64,000 bases of DNA from Chrysoperla carnea (Eukaryota; Arthropoda; Insecta; Neuroptera; Chrysopidae). The notes beneath the pieces are model-generated. The model did not search any database, was not told where the DNA came from, and saw nothing but the letters and a program-made list of their open reading frames with translations. Position 1 is the stretch's first letter. Each line of letters opens with the position of its first letter. The DNA is taken from assembly GCF_905475395.1 (NCBI RefSeq), contig NC_058339.1:38821172-38885171 (forward strand), read 5' to 3'. Of this stretch, positions 36,067 to 48,352 are shown piece by piece. The position numbers were made by a program, and so were the translations under genes.

Positions 36067-36681
36067 TAAATACCCTCAAATCATATTTCGCAATATTTAA
36101 TTTTTTATTTTCCCTACATTAAAAAGCAAGAATATTCATTAATCTCTTCTGTTGTTAAATGTTTTGTTAATTGACGTCATATTTATGTAGTCAAATTGAA
36201 ATTTGTGTTTACTAAATTATAAACAAAAACAACAACAACAAAATAAATACCTTTACCTAACTATAGAATAGATGATAGCCATTATAAAACACTAATATAT
36301 CTATCTACCTTCTATTTAGTTACCTACGTATGTATATGTATATCTACATACTAAATACTAATGATGATGCTAATTATAAATCAATCAATAAAACACTATT
36401 GAATATTTTTAAATCTAATTTTATTATTCTTAGAATTTTAAATATCTATTTAGCAATATTTGTTTATTTATTTTACGTCTATGTTAAAATATTCTTTTTT
36501 GTATACACACACACCTAATACATAAAACTGTGAGTGTTGAATGGATTTAACTTGAAATCAATTTAATGAAGTTTGATGAAAATTGTTACTTCCTTATTCT
36601 AAGTAAATGAAGGAAGTATTGCAATGATGATATAATCCGATGTCTATCAGCATACATTAAAGCCTTACAATTTTTTATACA

Positions 36682-37052
36682 CTGTATATATGAAATATAT
36701 ATCAAGGTATACTAATTTTAGTCCCAAGTTTGTAACGCCTAGAAATATTGAAGATACAAACAAAATTTTGGTATAGGTGTTCATAAAATCACCGAATTAG
36801 TTAATTTCCGTTTGCCCTTCTGTCCGTCCACCAACACGATAACTCAAAAACGTAAAAAGATATCTAGCTTTTATTACGTGCCCAAGAAGGAAAAAGTGAG
36901 ATTTAGTTCGTAAATGAGCAACAAAGGTCAATTGGGTCTTGGGTCCGTGGGTCCCATATCTATAAAATATTTTCCTTATAAAAAAAGTAACAATTTTGGT
37001 TCAACAAATTTTTTCGTGAACATCATTGTTTACCCGTAAGGGCGCAATTTAG
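36682..37052 (+). repeat. Interspersed repeat family A, copy 2 (truncated)
   Basis: Shares 'ttagtcccaagtttgtaacg', 'aatattgaagatac.aacaaaattttggtat', 'ttcataaaatcac', 'acgataactcaaaaacg', 'gttccttat/tttccttataaaaaaag' and 'ttacccgtaagggcgcaa' with the other copies. The distal part with 'gtgacgtca' and 'cagtcaattg' is missing. Confidence 0.75.
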
Positions 37053-38499
37053 GACAAACATTTGATGTCCAAGTATTTTCAAGTAGTAGTCTGATGAAAA
37101 TTTTCCACTGGATCAATGAAATGTAGCAATAAAACGGGAGTTCAATTTTTTTTTAAATTTTTGCATGTTTTTTTACTATAATAATAGTAAATAAGCCTTT
37201 TCACGCTTGAAAAACAATTATGACCTTGACATACAGCTTTCAAAAGCTCTCAAATAACACCTCGAAAACTGCGATTCACGAAAGTCATGTATCATCCTAC
37301 AAACCTTTGAGAAATAAACATAAGTTAAAACTTGAAGAATAACAGAAGCCCTATTCGCTGTGTGCGTAGTCATGGTAAGGACAATAAAATCGATGCTAGC
37401 TCTTCCAGTGAAAAACGGCGATAAAAGAGGCTGTTATAACTAATTTGCAATTCTTTACATGTTAATGTTATAGAAAATGTGAAATTAAAATTATTGAAAA
37501 ACACTAATTAATTAAACTTAATGCATTAAAAATTGTGAAAATAAGAAATTAAATTGCACAAATATTATTTTTCAAATGTAAATTATCATAATTATTTATT
37601 TAAATTTGTGAGACAATAATATTAAATTTTCAATGTAAGTCATAAATGCAATCCATACAATTATATATGCATCCATAGAATTCTATAATTAATATAGTGT
37701 ATCGTTACCATGAAAACTCCTCCAAAAAAACTCACACACGGTGCGAATATGATAAGGTAATGCAAATGGTATAAGATCCCATAATAATATCCCATACAAA
37801 AATTTCACTTATACATAGAAGTTATATAGTCTTGTTAGCACCAAATATTTTTCTTAAATTTTATTATTATTAAATATTTAATTTGTATTTAAAAAGAAAA
37901 AAAAACGGTCTTATGATGATGAAGAGATGTTTATATGTTGTATTTGATTTGCATGTAATTTAATAATATATTTAACGGTGTTATATTGTGATCGGGCTTT
38001 GCATGAGCCCCACAATCTCTTTATTAATTACACACATATTTTGTGCTTTTTTATGTGTAAAGTCTCTATATAATGCACGCCCTCTTTTGCATTTAAAATG
38101 ACCTTAAGTAATCGCATACAGTGCCTATCAAAAACTTTATAAACATGCAATGCACCTTACAAAAAATAGCATACGATTCGTTTTCCAAATTTATGGCTCA
38201 AGAACAAAAAGAGAATTTAAAAGAGAGAAAAATTTGTGGTTTTGAAGATTAACTTATTAATTTGAATCTGGATCGTATTTTTTAAATGATTTTCTATTAC
38301 CAAATAGCATATTCGATTTTTGAAATAGCTAAGTGCTACTAAGGACCTTTCAACGACTCACAGAAGGCTCTATTCTTCGTCTTTTCTATTCAGTCTTTTC
38401 CCGTAGATCTTAGCATCTTGTCCAGCCATCTATGGCCTGCCTATTTCCACTTAAGTCTTTTGCAGTGTTCTAGATTGTCAATTTTATAGGTGTCCCCCT

Positions 38500-38835
38500 T
38501 ACGTTTTTATTTTTGGAAGTGAAAACTTCTTTTGGCATTTTTTGAGTGAACGAAAATCATAGAACTCGCGTCATCGTCACCGCCACCGCCATCGCATGTG
38601 TTTATAATTGAACTACTCTTCAACGGATAGACCGATTTTGTTGAAATTATTTGTGTGTGTTCAAGTGGATGTGAGGATGCTTTAGATTCACTACATTTGG
38701 TCAATACAAAAAGTTTTTGAGAGTTCCGCAATAAAAATTTAAAACCCATGAAAAAATGTTGGAAACGCATATAAATAATATATTACATTACATCTTACTA
38801 TTCAAATGTATTTATTTGCGCTCCCACCATATTTA
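38500..38835 (-). repeat. Repeat fragment ending in 'TTGCGCTCCCACCAT'
   Basis: Contains 'tcaacggatagaccgatttt', 'gttgaaattatttgtgtgtg' and 'gcgctcccaccatat'. Both the 'accgatttt' word and the terminal word also occur at about 35000-35090. It contains a short (CCGCCA)-like tract that yields a meaningless Gly/Asp run in the antisense frame. Confidence 0.45.
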
Positions 38836-39529
38836 TCTAGAATTGTGAACAAATTATTTAGTTTTCATTTGTATCGGCAGTTCTCAAAGACTGTCCGCTT
38901 GTTTTTTTTGTTCGGTCTTTTAATTTTTTATTTCAGTATACTATATTTTTGTTGATAAAATTGCAGTATTCTAGTTTTGATTAGGTCTTGATCTTTCTTA
39001 TAATAGTATTGCATTGTATTATCTCTTTTAGTGTAGATTTCTAATTGGCTAAACTAAAAAATCAAAACGAAACCAAAATCAAGAACAGAATTGCAAGATT
39101 CTTACAAATTTACAATAATTCTTGACATGAAACAGAAAAGAGAGCTCTTTCTTTCTAACAAGTAATCGTAGGCTTGGCATCTTTCTATAACGCCCCTAAT
39201 CTTTTATTCCCTTAGTGTTATTGATTCATCGATACCAATATTACGAAATTGCTTACTATTAAGAAAAATATGCAGCTAATATATCCTATTTGGAGAATTA
39301 AGAAATCAGGTAGTTCAAAAAACCCTAAAATTGTACCGATAAATACAGAATACCATATTTCCATGAAACCATTACTACATTTTTCAAAATCTAATTAAAA
39401 CCAAACTTTCTCATACCGATGGGATGACTCAAATCAAATTTCACATGAACTAAAAAAAAAATTCAAAAATTGTTTGATGGTCACTGCCCATTGACAACAT
39501 TTACACACACATACACATTCAAAGGAGAA

Positions 39530-39982
39530 AACCACTTGAGATAGATTTTGTTGGAGTGGTAGCACGTGCTAAGGTATGGCGAGGTTACCTGTATGTTTAA
39601 AGCAGCCAGCAGGTCTCTCTGGCCAGGTCATCAAAGATGCTCGGCTTACCTCACTTACTTCATAACTCGTATCAAATAAGAGTTTGTTAAAAAGTTTTAT
39701 TTAGTTGTGTTGTTTTCTTCTACTGTGGTGACGGAGAGTGCAGTTTTGTAATTCTTGATGTGTGTTGTGGTGTATCTCTGTTATTGTTTCAAACAAAAGT
39801 TGTTTTTTTTTATATATAAACATATAAGTTCGACGTAAATTAATTTGTGAATTTTTTTTTATAAAAAATAATTAATGGTTTTTAATTAGTGTGAAAATTA
39901 TTTAATAATCAACCAAATGCGTTCTATTAATCAATTTTTGGTTTTTGTTGACATACTCAGTGAATTATGTAAATTAAATTTG
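39530..39982 (+). promoter_or_regulatory. Candidate promoter and non-coding 5' exon of dpp2
   Basis: About 39535-39660 is a GC-richer, non-repetitive island in very AT-rich DNA. It is followed by a leader-like stretch ending 'aaatttg|gtgagttttt' at 39982, an excellent splice donor. The dpp2 coding exon starts at an acceptor (42403-42404), so joining 39982 to 42405 would give a 5' UTR with a 2.4-kb intron. No TATA box or initiator can be assigned with confidence; this is an inference. Confidence 0.35.
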
Positions 39983-41639
39983 GTGAGTTTTTTATTTTTA
40001 ATTAAGACGAGTTTGAATATTTGACGAGTTTTCTAGATTATTTTTGTTATTTAAAAATTTACTTTCAAAATAAATAATTTAAAAAAAATATTTATATATC
40101 CATTTGTTTGTTAAACAAAAAATTATGTTAAATACATTAAACTTTCTTAATTATTTGGCAAAAGCAAATAATAGTCCTCAAAGTAGATATTCGATAAATA
40201 AGCGATATAAAAAATGATAAACTTGAGTTTTCTACTTTATTCTTGTTGTTTTAAAATTTACTTTAAAAGTACCCACATTTTTTTTTTACCAAAATTAAAT
40301 ATTCTTTCTTAATTACTTGCCCACAAAAAGCTTTTAAAATCCAATATTGAAAAATTGTCGAATTAATTTTTTTTTTTTTTTAAATCGATGAAAAACACAA
40401 AAAGTTATTAATGTAAAATTGATCCCAAAATAATTTGGTTTTAAAAACAATTTTAAAATATCTTAAGATCAAAGAATTAAAGATTTCTACGAAATTTTTA
40501 TTTTAAGATTACACAATACTTTAATCTAAGCTTAAAATTTGTAAGAAGTAATTTTTATTTTTCATTTAAAATTGGTTTTAAATTAATTATTATATGTTTT
40601 AAAATTTTTGGTATGTGAAATCTTTCAATATTTTCCATAATTTGGCTTATTTTATTAGTTTTCTTTATTTTCTAAATCAACCAAAAATTTTCGATAAAAT
40701 AGCTTAATTTAAAATAAAATTACATCTCGATTGGTTAATAATACTTATCAGCTCCTTAAAAAGTAGGTAATCTCTAGCTAATGAAGGCTTAAGGTGCCAA
40801 TTATGAAAGCTAATATATATAACTTGACTAAAAATTGTTAAAAGTTTTTTAGACAAAAGATTTAAAAGAAAATTATGTATACATAAAAAAAATTTTGCAC
40901 AAAAACTTTCCCTCATTCAGTTAGTTTTAGTTACGGTATGGTATCCATTATTCCGTTAATACACTTCCAAAATTACTTTTTCATTCTTAAACAAGCTTAA
41001 AAATTAAGACTTTTTAATATAATACAGGTCATTCAATTTACAAAATACACCTGTACCAAAGTTATTTTCTAGGTATACTTACTATCAATATTTTTAACCG
41101 TTATAAACTTGAGATTAATTTCATAATACCTGTTAATACCAAAAAAAAATTCAGTAATTTTTATTCGTTTAAATAAAATAAAATCTATTGAAAATATTGT
41201 CACCCATTAAAAATTATCTAAACAAAAAAAAAAATTCAATTTTGTACCCTCTGAATAATAATTTTCCAAATTTTTATTATTTTATTTATTTTTTTCAAAA
41301 AAAATACATTCTGACAATAATATAATTCTTATTACACCTAATAGAATTTCAATCGTACTGGCGCCAGTATTTACTATTCAAAATTCTTTGTAGTACATAC
41401 AAAAATTTATTTAAGAGAGATTAGAATTTTGTGTTATCTAAAAAGTTAATTTCTATACTAATATACAAATAGCCATCATATATACACCCTTAACCAACCA
41501 CCCTTGTAGTTAATATTTGAATATAATTACAAAAAATTAATAATAAAGTACCTTTTTGCAAAAAAACAGCGATTCCAAACATGTTTTTAACATTATTTAA
41601 TTTAGTATTGAGATAATGTTCGTTATTTCTCAAAATAGT

Positions 41640-41950
41640 ATAATTTAACAGAGTGGTACATAAAAACTTCCTTTAATAAAAAAAATAAAACTTAAATCTT
41701 TATTCTTTCAATCTAACAAAATGGTGCATAAAAAGTTTCCCTAGCAATAATATATTCTCTAAAGAAATCTCAAAACTTTTTACCCTAGTACTTTTTACAC
41801 CGGGTATAAGTAAAAAATATACCAGAGTGTAATACCACCATCCTTTTCTACGTACAATCAATGTACAACATCGAATCAAAAAGAACATGCTATTCTTATT
41901 TCAAGTTAACAGAGTGGTGCGTAAAAGCTTCTCTTTGTTCATTCAAATGT
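41640..41950 (+). repeat. Degenerate repeated units upstream of dpp2
   Basis: 'ttaacagagtggtacataaa' (about 41646), 'aacaaaatggtgcataaaaa' (about 41714) and 'ttaacagagtggtgcgtaaa' (about 41907) are three related words, each followed by 'a.ttcc/cttc' sequence. Spacing is irregular. If the 39982 donor is used, they lie in the dpp2 first intron. Confidence 0.45.
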
Positions 41951-42404
41951 AATTCTTTTAGAAAGATTCTCAAGAAAACATTCATGAATGGGTTAAATTC
42001 AACAAATACAAAAGTCAATTGAAATCACTGCACGAAATAACGACTTCTCCAAAGATATCTCTATCCCTTCCCTTAACAGTCCTTCTCAAAATTTGTAACC
42101 AAGGCCACTATTGGCTTTTCATTGTTCGATTTTATATGATATGGAATCCAAAACCATTGCGTTCATTTTGCGCCGGGCTAACATAAAGTTAGTTTTAAAA
42201 TCATAGACTATAACTTTGTCTATCACTGCTAAAATTAAAATATATAAAACTGGATTTTCCCTTGCACCTCCCTGTATCTACATAACTGACTTCTTTTTTC
42301 TAAAAAAAAAATTAGAATTGCAAAAATCATTCTCCCATAACAATTTTACATTTGATTAATTAACAATAATTTTAATAATTTTATATTATTTTTATATTTT
42401 ACAG

Positions 42405-42418
42405 GAGTGGTACCGATC
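42405..42418 (+). other. 5' UTR piece and splice acceptor before the dpp2 start codon
   Basis: 'ttttatattttacag' ends at 42404. The ATG at 42419 follows 14 bp later. An in-frame GTG at 42407 opens the reading frame earlier but is not a plausible start. Confidence 0.65.
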
Positions 42419-44403
42419 ATGCGTGAATTGCCAATGCAGTTTCTTGTGCTGGCGACGTTCTTAACGATTCTCCTCCCAAATTGTGCCAGTCTAACCGAAG
42501 ACGATTCTGGTTATACAGCGGATGAAAAACAGATTATGATACAAAATTTAGAGAAATTTATGTTAACGCGTCTTGGTATTGATAAATTGAAGCCAGTAAC
42601 GACGGAGGATCCATTAGTTGTACCTGATAATTTGTTGCAATTATATAATAATTTAAGAAATATGGATCAAGACACTGTTGCCATACCGAAACATGGAATC
42701 CATTCGAATACAGCAAATACTGTTCGAAGTTATACTCATGCAGGTAAGCGTTTAATCACATTTAGTAAATTTAAAATATTTTGTTATTTGGAAAATTCCG
42801 ATCAATGGCAGACGTGGCTGAATTCAAATTTCCTGATATTTTGATCTGAAGATAAAATCCAATCTAAGAACTTTGATTGGTTGGAACAGACGTTCAAGAA
42901 AATGCTGCAGAAACTTTGGTAACTTTAAGCCATGTTTTACTGCATATTTCACCTTACAAACTGATTTTTCCGTTTATATACAACCAAAAATATTACATTT
43001 TCAGATCAAAATCTGGAATCTTTTCGATTTTTTACTTCTGCCATAGAAGCTTTTGATTAGGAACTACTTTTCCTTGCCATTTAGGATACTAGACATAAAA
43101 CTTGACTTTATAAAGAGCCACACCCTTAAAACTACAAAACTGTTAAATGTAGATGTCACTATTGCATGAACTGTAGAGTTTTGTACATTGAGAGTCAGGC
43201 CAGCCACATGCGCAGCAACATAAAAATTAATTTTGACGAAAACGACTACATTGCTCAAATTGCTAAAATATAGTTGTTTTTGTTTAAGTTGTTGGGATAT
43301 GATATCATTTTTATGTTGCCCTGAGCGGGTATGTGCCTAAAACTACGTACTATGATTATGCCCTATTCCTGTTTGCCAACTAGGGCTTTTATTACCTTTC
43401 TAAGCCTAGTTCAATCAAGGAGGACTATCAGGCTAAAAACATTTAGTTTGGATGTACATTACTGTTTTCATAATAGTTTAAACTCATTACTAAACGCCAT
43501 TTGCATAACATTGGTACTTTAGCAGAAAAAATATTAATATATAAATTTGTTTTTTTTACAGAAAGTGCAAATGAAATAGATAATCAAGATCATACGAGGA
43601 AAAGGCTCTACTTCAAAATTGATAGCAAGGAGAATGAAACGTTAAAAGCAGCCGAATTAATATTAAATCGTGACACATTATCCGTAACGAATCCCACACA
43701 TCAAATAGTCAAAGTTTATGATATTGTACGACCTGGAATACGTGGAAAATCTGAAGCAATATTACGATTAATCGATCGTAAAATGGTTGACGTTCGACAG
43801 AATAGTTCAATTAGCTTAGATTTGTTACCAGCCGTACAACGGTGGATCGAGACACCAAAGCGTAATTATGGTGTAGTAGTACATGTATCCAAAATTAAGG
43901 ACACAACGTCGCCGCATATCCGGATACGACGATCTTTAAATGAGAACCACACAAACTGGTTATCGAAACAACCCTTTTTATACGTTTATACCGATGATGG
44001 GAAGGAGCGCCAGTTAAATCGTAATTTAAAGAAACGATCAACGCGACTATCGGGGAAGAAGAAGAATGAAAACCGTGCATGCAGGCGTCATCCGTTGTAT
44101 GTTAGTTTTAAAGAAGTTGGTTGGGCAAAATGGATAATCGCTCCAGAAGGTTACGATGCATATTATTGTCATGGTGTATGTTCGTTTCCGTTTGCTGATT
44201 ACATGAATGCAACAAATCATGCGATTGTACAAACATTAATCCATGATTTATTCCCAAACGGTGGGATTGTAGTACCCAGAGCTTGTTGCGTTCCAACGAA
44301 GTTATCGGTAATGTCTATGTTATACGTAGACGATGAATTTGAACATAAATATGTGCTGAAAAATTATAGAGACATGGTTGTAGAAGGTTGTGGGTGTCGG
44401 TGA
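42419..44403 (+). CDS. dpp: Decapentaplegic/BMP2-4-type TGF-beta ligand, diverged paralog 2
   Basis: Secreted BMP-type precursor, 388 aa, exons 42419-42743 and 43562-44403, with an 818-bp phase-1 intron at the same codon as in the first paralog (after SYTHxG). Signal peptide at about residues 6-24 ([18 protein letters not shown]). Propeptide words ANTVRSYTH and [13 protein letters not shown] are shared with paralog 1. Cleavage candidates are RIRR at 229-232 (strong, S2-like) and only minimal RSTR at 267-270 at the main position; LKKR just before lacks the P4 arginine. The mature domain has seven cysteines (282, 311, 315, 350, 351, 385, 387), NAT glycosylation at 324 and ends VVEGCGCR. Spacing is 28/3/34/33: three extra residues before the CC pair and two in the finger-2 tip, compared with Dpp. 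HGEC has become HGVC. By hand count about 70% of mature positions match paralog 1. Paralogy is secure; a changed role is inference. Confidence 0.95.
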
Positions 44404-44513
44404 AACGAACTATTTTAGCTTAGTGTTGTGATTCTACGAGAAAAAAAAAACATTTCAACGAAAATTATTGCTTTAAAAATTGTGTAGACAAAATTGAAAA
44501 ATAGCGGCTTCGA

Positions 44514-44519
44514 AATAAA
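44514..44519 (+). terminator. Polyadenylation signal AATAAA for dpp2
   Basis: Canonical signal 110 bp after the stop codon. Further AATAAA words occur downstream (for example near 45498 and 45771), so longer 3' ends are possible. Confidence 0.5.
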
Positions 44520-47492
44520 ATGTATATTGCGCAATTGCATTACGAACTCTAAATGATGTAAATATTGTAATTTTTAATTAATACTTGATGTAAATCTGTC
44601 TTGTGTAGTAATTTTTAACAATGTGAAAATGTCTTGAGACTGAGATGCTCTGCCCCAGTGTGTTTATATTAATTATTTCTTTTGTATAATTTTTCAAGTC
44701 ATGTTAAATGAAAAAAAAAGTACCTGGACAAGGAATATTTATTTAAGAAAGCAAAAAAAAGAAAAAAAAAACTTTGTGCATATGTATAGAGAAAAATCAT
44801 GTATATAGAAAATTTTGTTTTAAGAAAATTTAAATTAATATATTTTGTACTGACTTAGTAAGGTAACAAGGCCCATTTGTATACATGCAGAATTATTTCA
44901 TTTCGCTTTTAATGAAATCATACTCGAATTTATATGACATCAGAAAACTAGAATCAAAATAACTTCAATTGTGAAGGTCCCATTGCATTAAACAACATAG
45001 CGGTTACTTCAATAAGCATTCGAACATTGAATGTAGTCGCACATATTAAGAAAGTCTCGCTCTGGCTGCTGGCAGCCAATCGGCTGTTTTGTATTCAAAC
45101 ATGTTCTATGCTTTTTCTAATAATCCATTATATTTCCGATTGACTGTCGCAGACAGCCTGATTAGTGTGCGAGAGTCTTACTAGTTTGCATTTATCATTA
45201 TTTTAGCTTACAAAATGATAAAAAGCTGTGACTTCATATGAAATCGGCCTACTTAGCTTTAAACAAAATATAGACGTGTCAAATAGCTTTGTTAGAAAAT
45301 TATAGGATGTTTTTTTATTTTAATCAGTAAAAAATAAAAAATACCTTATTAGTTAGTATTTTGTCTTCCAGGATGACAAATGGAAAAATGTAATCATTCT
45401 GCGTGTTGATGGTAAACCTTATCTTTTAAAAATAGTTAATTTTAAAGCAAGCACAATCCAAGTATATTGGATGTATTTTAAGTCGGGCCAATAGCAATAA
45501 ATATTTGGCATTTGTCATCTTTATCGAAATTATTATTATGGAGGCTAGCAATACCAAAATTGTTTCATTCGAAAATATTCATACGTTCATCCCAAATATA
45601 TATTGTTACGGACCCGACTTTAAACAGAAAATTTTATTTAGTTTAACACATTGGTGTTATGGGCAGAAATATAATATTTTCACGGGATAAAATGTTACAT
45701 GTAAGCTTGTTGCTGTTGTTTTTTTTGGAATGCTCCAATGTATGGACTGATTGACGCTTGCAATTATTTGTAATAAATATTTGTTCTTTTATAACGTACG
45801 CAAAAATTTATTATTACTAATTTTGTTATTTGAAATAGCGATTTTTAGCGAAATAAATAAAAATTGCATCTGTTTTTCTTAATTTTTCTTTCATTTATGT
45901 GTCTGTTTTCTTTTAATGTTGTCAAAACTCATGGCCTATAAATTACTGATTATTTTCAGCAAATTTAAAGGTTCTTAATATGCCGTGTAATATGTGCGTG
46001 TCGCATTAAAATTTGCAGAGGAACGAAGTTATTCCGACAATGGTAATAATTACACGTCCGGCTTTAATTGTGAAGGGATTTTGATACAATTTGACATGGC
46101 ATGATATCTAAACGCTGAGTGGAGATTTAAAAATATGGGCATTACCTTGGACACAGAGTAGAAGTGGACATAGAAATTTAGTCTTAAATAATTTTCTTAG
46201 TTTCTGCATCGAAATCTTAGAATTTAACTTAAGAAGACAACTACACTTAAATTAACCGTTTTAAAATGGGCTTCACTTTGACAATATATAGAAAACAGAA
46301 ATTAATATACCATTATTTCGACGTTGTGTCCATTTACGAGTTGAAATATCCATACTAAGCGACGTTTCACACTGTGTGTTATAGTATTATAGTGTTTGCA
46401 ACATTATCGAATATAGTAATTAATCTCCGAAGACTCATTGAATCGTGGCCAATTGTGAATTAAAATCCCAGAAACTAGTCTTAAATTGACATTAAAAAAC
46501 ATAACCGTATGATTTCATAAAAAACAAATCAAATAATTTTAATGCACAAATTTGACTATAATTATATTATTGTTGTAAAAAATATTGATCTCAAATTCTT
46601 TAAAAAAATTTTAAAAAAAATCTAACCAAACGTATGTGCATTTATGTATAAAACAAAACAAAAAATTATTGCAGTGCAAAATCTAATAATTTAATTTAAT
46701 AAAAAAAAACTACTAATTAATTATTTGTTATTTGTATAAATGTACATATTAATTAATATTAATTAAATCGTTCATATGTTGTATTATATTAGTAATTGAT
46801 TTATTAAAAGAAATTAAATAAACAAATAAAAAAATTATTAAATTCAAAAAAATTATTAATGATTTAAGACAATAAATATTATTTATTATGTAAAATATTA
46901 AAATTAATTGTGTTTGTAAATGTGAGTGTTTTAGTTATAATTTTTAAAATTATAGAAAATATACCTATTTATACAATAATCATAAAAAAAAATTTTTGTT
47001 TTATTGTTTTATGTTTATTACATCCCTGCTTCCTTTTTAGTATTAATCGAGAAAATAAAACCGAAAAAACAGTCTGGCCCAGGAATGAACTTCGCGACAA
47101 GAAATTTTATGGGATCAGGTGGAATATGTTTGTGTTCTCAACAAAATCATATTCATGCGAACTTAAGTTTTTTCGATTTACGCCATTAAAGTGAGACTGA
47201 AGTACCCTATTTCTGGCCACCAAATTCTTTTTATTTAACAGCTAAAAAAAACTATTGAATTTTATATTTTGGACAATTCTAAGAATCTTTTATCGTTGAC
47301 TTTTCTTGCTTATTCTCACTGTTTTCGAGATATAAGCATTTGAAGAAAAAATATCCAGATTTTCACCCAAAGCTCCCACAACAACTATAAATTGAAATAA
47401 AATTAATTTTAATATCATCTTCTACTAGAAGGAAACAGACGGTTGTTAATTTATAACACCTTTGTATACTATTTTTAGAACTTTTTATGCAA

Positions 47493-47500
47493 ATTCTATT
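47493..47500 (+). repeat. 8-bp target-site duplication, left (hAT element)
   Basis: ATTCTATT, identical to 48345-48352. Confidence 0.8.
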
Positions 47501-48344
47501 CAGTGGCGGATTAAGGCTTGATGATGCCTTAGGCCCGGTTTGATATGCCGCCCTTTAGGAAACGATTTATTTAGTTTTCGAAATTAGTTTCTAGAATTTT
47601 TTTCATTTTCGAGAGTTTCCCATAACAAATAGTTGAAGCTACTTACAAATTTTCAACTGCCTATCTTTTAAACTTTTGGAGAAAATGAACCCCAAAGTTT
47701 TGTCCTAGCTTGCGTCCTCACGGGTAAACCCTTTGTCACGGTTAAATAATGATTATAAAAAAATGTTTCAAACAAAAGTTGTTTATTTTTTTATAAGGAA
47801 CATTTTTTTCGCTGAAACTTTGTTCTATCTCTAACGGTTTACAAGATCCCAATTGATTTACGATACTCATTTAAGAAATCAAACCCACTTTTTACGTCCT
47901 GAGCACGCTATAAAAATTTCAGCTTGATATCTCTGTTTGTTTTTGAGTTATTGTGTTGACAGACGTACAGACAGAGAGACAGACAGACAACTGGAAGTGG
48001 ACTAATTAGATAAATTTAAACACCTATACCAAATAAAAATTGTTTCAGGGTGCTGTACATTGTACAATGAGATTAATTTCACTGAAAATACAAAAATTAA
48101 AAAACATTAATAAGGAACCTAAACGCGTTCTCAAAATTTTTCAATTCGATATTGTTTTTTTTTTTTTTAATAATTCATAATATTTATTATAGATAAAAAC
48201 TAATATTGATAAAAGCCAATTTAGTGAAAAAATTCGTATTGCCCTTGAATTGGTTCGCTTTTAAAATATTGTCGTTTTTGCCGCCCCTAAAATTGTGCCG
48301 CACTAGGCCCGGTCCTCATGGGCCTAAGCTTAAATCCAGCACTG
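47501..48344. mobile_element. Non-autonomous hAT-type DNA transposon
   Basis: The left end CAGTGGCGGATTAAGGCTT and the right end, which reads CAGTGCTGGATTTAAGCTT in reverse, are imperfect TIRs of the hAT type. They are flanked by a perfect 8-bp duplication (47493-47500 and 48345-48352), the hAT hallmark. Subterminal 'ttaggcccggtttgatatgc' and 'ccgcactaggcccggtcctc' are also related. There is no transposase frame. The middle (about 47712-48047) is a copy of repeat family A, so the element was either hit by family A or carries it. Confidence 0.8.
47712..48047 (-). repeat. Interspersed repeat family A, copy 3, nested in the hAT element
   Basis: Minus-strand copy containing 'tcctcacgggtaaacc', 'tttcaaacaaaagttgttta', 'ttctatctctaacggtttac', 'ttttgagttattgtgttgac' and 'actggaagtggactaattag'. 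The part beyond 'aatattttaagcgttacaaa' is missing, so it is truncated at that end. Confidence 0.75.
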
Positions 48345-48352
48345 ATTCTATT
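48345..48352 (+). repeat. 8-bp target-site duplication, right (hAT element)
   Basis: ATTCTATT, identical to 47493-47500. Confidence 0.8.

Larger units (their letters stand above)
14725..39530. other. Long gene-free stretch between the two dpp paralogs
   Basis: No protein-coding gene was recognised in about 25 kb. The content is AT-rich DNA with many repeats, listed individually. Stretches where I see nothing to name are about 14900-16980, 17250-19890, 20340-21310, 21700-23230, 25400-26360, 26510-28230, 32300-34000, 34420-35040 and 37060-38490. The distance, and the upstream non-coding exon expected for the second paralog, leave room for regulatory DNA, but I cannot show any. Confidence 0.55.

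Noticed and set aside
42407..42418. GTG start four codons upstream of the dpp2 ATG
   Set aside because: It lies only 3 bp after a splice acceptor, GTG is not a normal eukaryotic start, and the signal peptide reads well from the ATG at 42419.
46910..47194. 94-codon plus-strand frame before the GalNAc-transferase gene
   Set aside because: Its composition follows the AT-rich DNA, there is no domain, and no splice link to a neighbouring gene is evident.
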